DNA from: Acidimicrobiaceae bacterium
Lineage (GTDB): Bacteria > Actinomycetota > Acidimicrobiia > Acidimicrobiales > RAAP-2
Reading direction: 5' to 3'
DNA length: 5,928 nt
NCBI GenBank assembly: GCA_003133075.1
Contig: PKZN01000089.1
Location: 13,378-19,305 of the forward strand
This document shows, in pieces, positions 4,669 to 5,928 of this stretch. The notes beneath the pieces are model-generated. The model made no database searches. It was not told the origin of the DNA and saw only the letters and a list, made by a program, of their open reading frames with translations. Numbering within the stretch: the stretch's first letter is position 1; each line of letters begins with the position of its first letter. Both the position numbers and the translations under genes were made by a program.

Positions 4669-5928
4669 TCACCCCCGGATGACGTTCTCGCTCACCAATC
4701 GAGGGAAATCCGGTGGGTCGTCGTTCACGCTGAGCGCGTCGGCGATCGCCGCCACGCCCCGCTCTAAGTGCGACTGGTCCTCCGCCAGAAGCTCGAAGAG
4801 GGGCTGACCGACTTCGACGCGCGCGCCTTCTCGAACGAGCACCATCACGCCGGCGCTCGCGCTCACCGCGTCTTCCTTGCGGGCGCGTCCGGCCCCGAGG
4901 CGCCACGCCGCCACGCCCACCGCCAGTGCGTCGACCCGCTGGACGTAGCCCGCTCGCGATGCCTCCACGACGTAGCGATGCGGCGCGTCGGCGAAGACCG
5001 CGTCCGGGTCCCCACCTTGCGCGAGAATCATGCGTCGATAGACGTCGTAGGCCGACCCGTCGTCGAGTTTCGTGGCCGGGTCGACGTCGAGCCCGACGAG
5101 CTCGAGCATCAACGCCGCAAGGCTCAGCGTGAGTTCGCGCACGTCGCTGGGTCCCTGTCCGCGCAACACCTCGACTGACTCGGTGACCTCTATGGCGTTG
5201 CCGACGGCCCGGCCGAGTGGGGTGTGCATGGGCGTTAAGTGGGCCACGGTCTTCACGCCGTGGGCGAGTCCGAGGCCCACCATGGTGCGCGCGAGCTCTC
5301 GGGCGCGTTCAACTTCGCTGATGAAGGCACCGTTGCCGAACTTGACGTCCAGCACCAGGGCGCTCGTTCCCTCGGCGATCTTCTTGGACATGATCGACGA
5401 GGAGATGAGGGGAATCGACGCGACGGTCCCGGTCACGTCGCGCAACGCGTAGAGGCGACGATCGACGGGCGCGAGACCCGATCCGGCCGCGCAGATCACC
5501 GCGCCCACGTCTTCGAGCTGCGCGCGGATCTCGTCGTTGCTCAACGAGGCCCGCCAACCGGGAATGGATTCAAGTTTGTCGAGGGTCCCGCCGGTGTGGC
5601 CGAGTCCGCGACCCGAGAGTTGTGGCACGGCCGCACCGCAGGCGGCGACGAGGGGCGCGAGGATGAGCGAGATCTTGTCCCCGACGCCACCGGTCGAGTG
5701 TTTGTCCACCGTCGGGCGTGAGAGGCCGCTCAGGTCGAGGCGCTCGCCCGAGGCGATCATGCGATCGGTCCACGCCGTCAGTTCGCGCGGACTCAGACCT
5801 TGAAAGAAGATCGCCATCAGCAGCGCCGACATCTGTTCTTCGGCGACCTCGCCACGCTGGTAGGCGTCGAGGACCCAGGCGATGGCCTCGTCACTCAGTG
5901 GCGCACCATCACGCTTGGCAGTGATGAG
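4669..5928 (-). CDS. deoA: Thymidine / pyrimidine-nucleoside phosphorylase (5' end outside window)
   Basis: The enzyme converts thymidine or deoxyuridine (possibly uridine) and phosphate into base and (deoxy)ribose-1-phosphate. The frame is open from the window edge to the TGA at 4669-4671, giving 419 visible residues. The first, LITAKRDGAPLSDEAI, is the usual N-terminal helix, so only about 5-15 residues are missing. The ATG at 5832 is internal. Numbering from the first visible residue, VDKHSTGGVGDK covers about 74-85 (phosphate loop) and SGRGLGHTGGTLDKLE about 105-120 (family signature). YALRD has the substrate-binding Arg near 163, and SSIMSKK lies near 177-183, with the Ser and Lys that hold the pyrimidine. 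The end (GVMVLVREGARVEVGQPLFEL) is the C-terminal barrel domain of the family. Gram-positive members often accept uridine too, and sequence alone does not settle this. The deoA-add order matches mycobacteria, where cdd lies before deoA, so cdd may lie just beyond 5928. Confidence 0.95.
   Translation of the reverse strand, partial: LITAKRDGAPLSDEAIAWVLDAYQRGEVAEEQMSALLMAIFFQGLSPRELTAWTDRMIASGERLDLSGLSRPTVDKHSTGGVGDKISLILAPLVAACGAAVPQLSGRGLGHTGGTLDKLESIPGWRASLSNDEIRAQLEDVGAVICAAGSGLAPVDRRLYALRDVTGTVASIPLISSSIMSKKIAEGTSALVLDVKFGNGAFISEVERARELARTMVGLGLAHGVKTVAHLTPMHTPLGRAVGNAIEVTESVEVLRGQGPSDVRELTLSLAALMLELVGLDVDPATKLDDGSAYDVYRRMILAQGGDPDAVFADAPHRYVVEASRAGYVQRVDALAVGVAAWRLGAGRARKEDAVSASAGVMVLVREGARVEVGQPLFELLAEDQSHLERGVAAIADALSVNDDPPDFPRLVSENVIRG

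Noticed and set aside
1..5928. Mobile element, CRISPR, phage defence system, tRNA or riboswitch
   Set aside because: The window is almost entirely coding with housekeeping salvage genes. I saw no direct repeats, transposase or integrase motifs, tRNA-like cloverleaf, or untranslated leader long enough for a riboswitch.

Overview
The window is a gene-dense, high-GC stretch (about two-thirds G+C by eye) with GTG starts and overlapping genes. It looks like the nucleoside-salvage region of an actinobacterium. Gene content and orientation match what I recall of the deoD-pmmB / add-deoA-cdd neighbourhood of mycobacteria and similar clusters in streptomycetes. I cannot place it below phylum. An early-branching actinobacterial class is possible, but that is a guess.

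Layout: a rightward operon fills 1-3557. It holds the 3' end of an aldehyde dehydrogenase gene (1-252), a short ALDH-like pseudoenzyme (242-1093), a trimeric-type purine nucleoside phosphorylase (1093-1911) and a PGM2-like phosphosugar mutase (1908-3557). All three junctions overlap, by 11, 1 and 4 nt. A leftward operon occupies 3543-5928: thymidine/pyrimidine-nucleoside phosphorylase (deoA, 5' end outside the window), then adenosine deaminase (add) after a 28-nt gap. The two operons converge and their last genes overlap by 15 nt, so there is no intergenic terminator space. No RNA gene, mobile element or CRISPR array was seen, and no non-coding stretch exceeds 28 nt.

How the genes fit together: Add turns (deoxy)adenosine into (deoxy)inosine, which the 6-oxopurine-specific phosphorylase can use. 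This phosphorylase and DeoA release free bases plus (deoxy)ribose-1-phosphate. The mutase probably acts as a phosphopentomutase, giving (deoxy)ribose-5-phosphate. A deoxyribose-phosphate aldolase, not seen here but expected upstream, would make glyceraldehyde-3-phosphate and acetaldehyde, and the ALDH would oxidise the acetaldehyde.

The most interesting point is the ALDH pair. The short second protein has the N-terminal, cofactor-binding-like part of an ALDH but lacks the catalytic domain and key residues. Its ending resembles the C-terminal ALDH-like domain of the two-domain ALDH16 family, so the two genes look like a split ALDH16.
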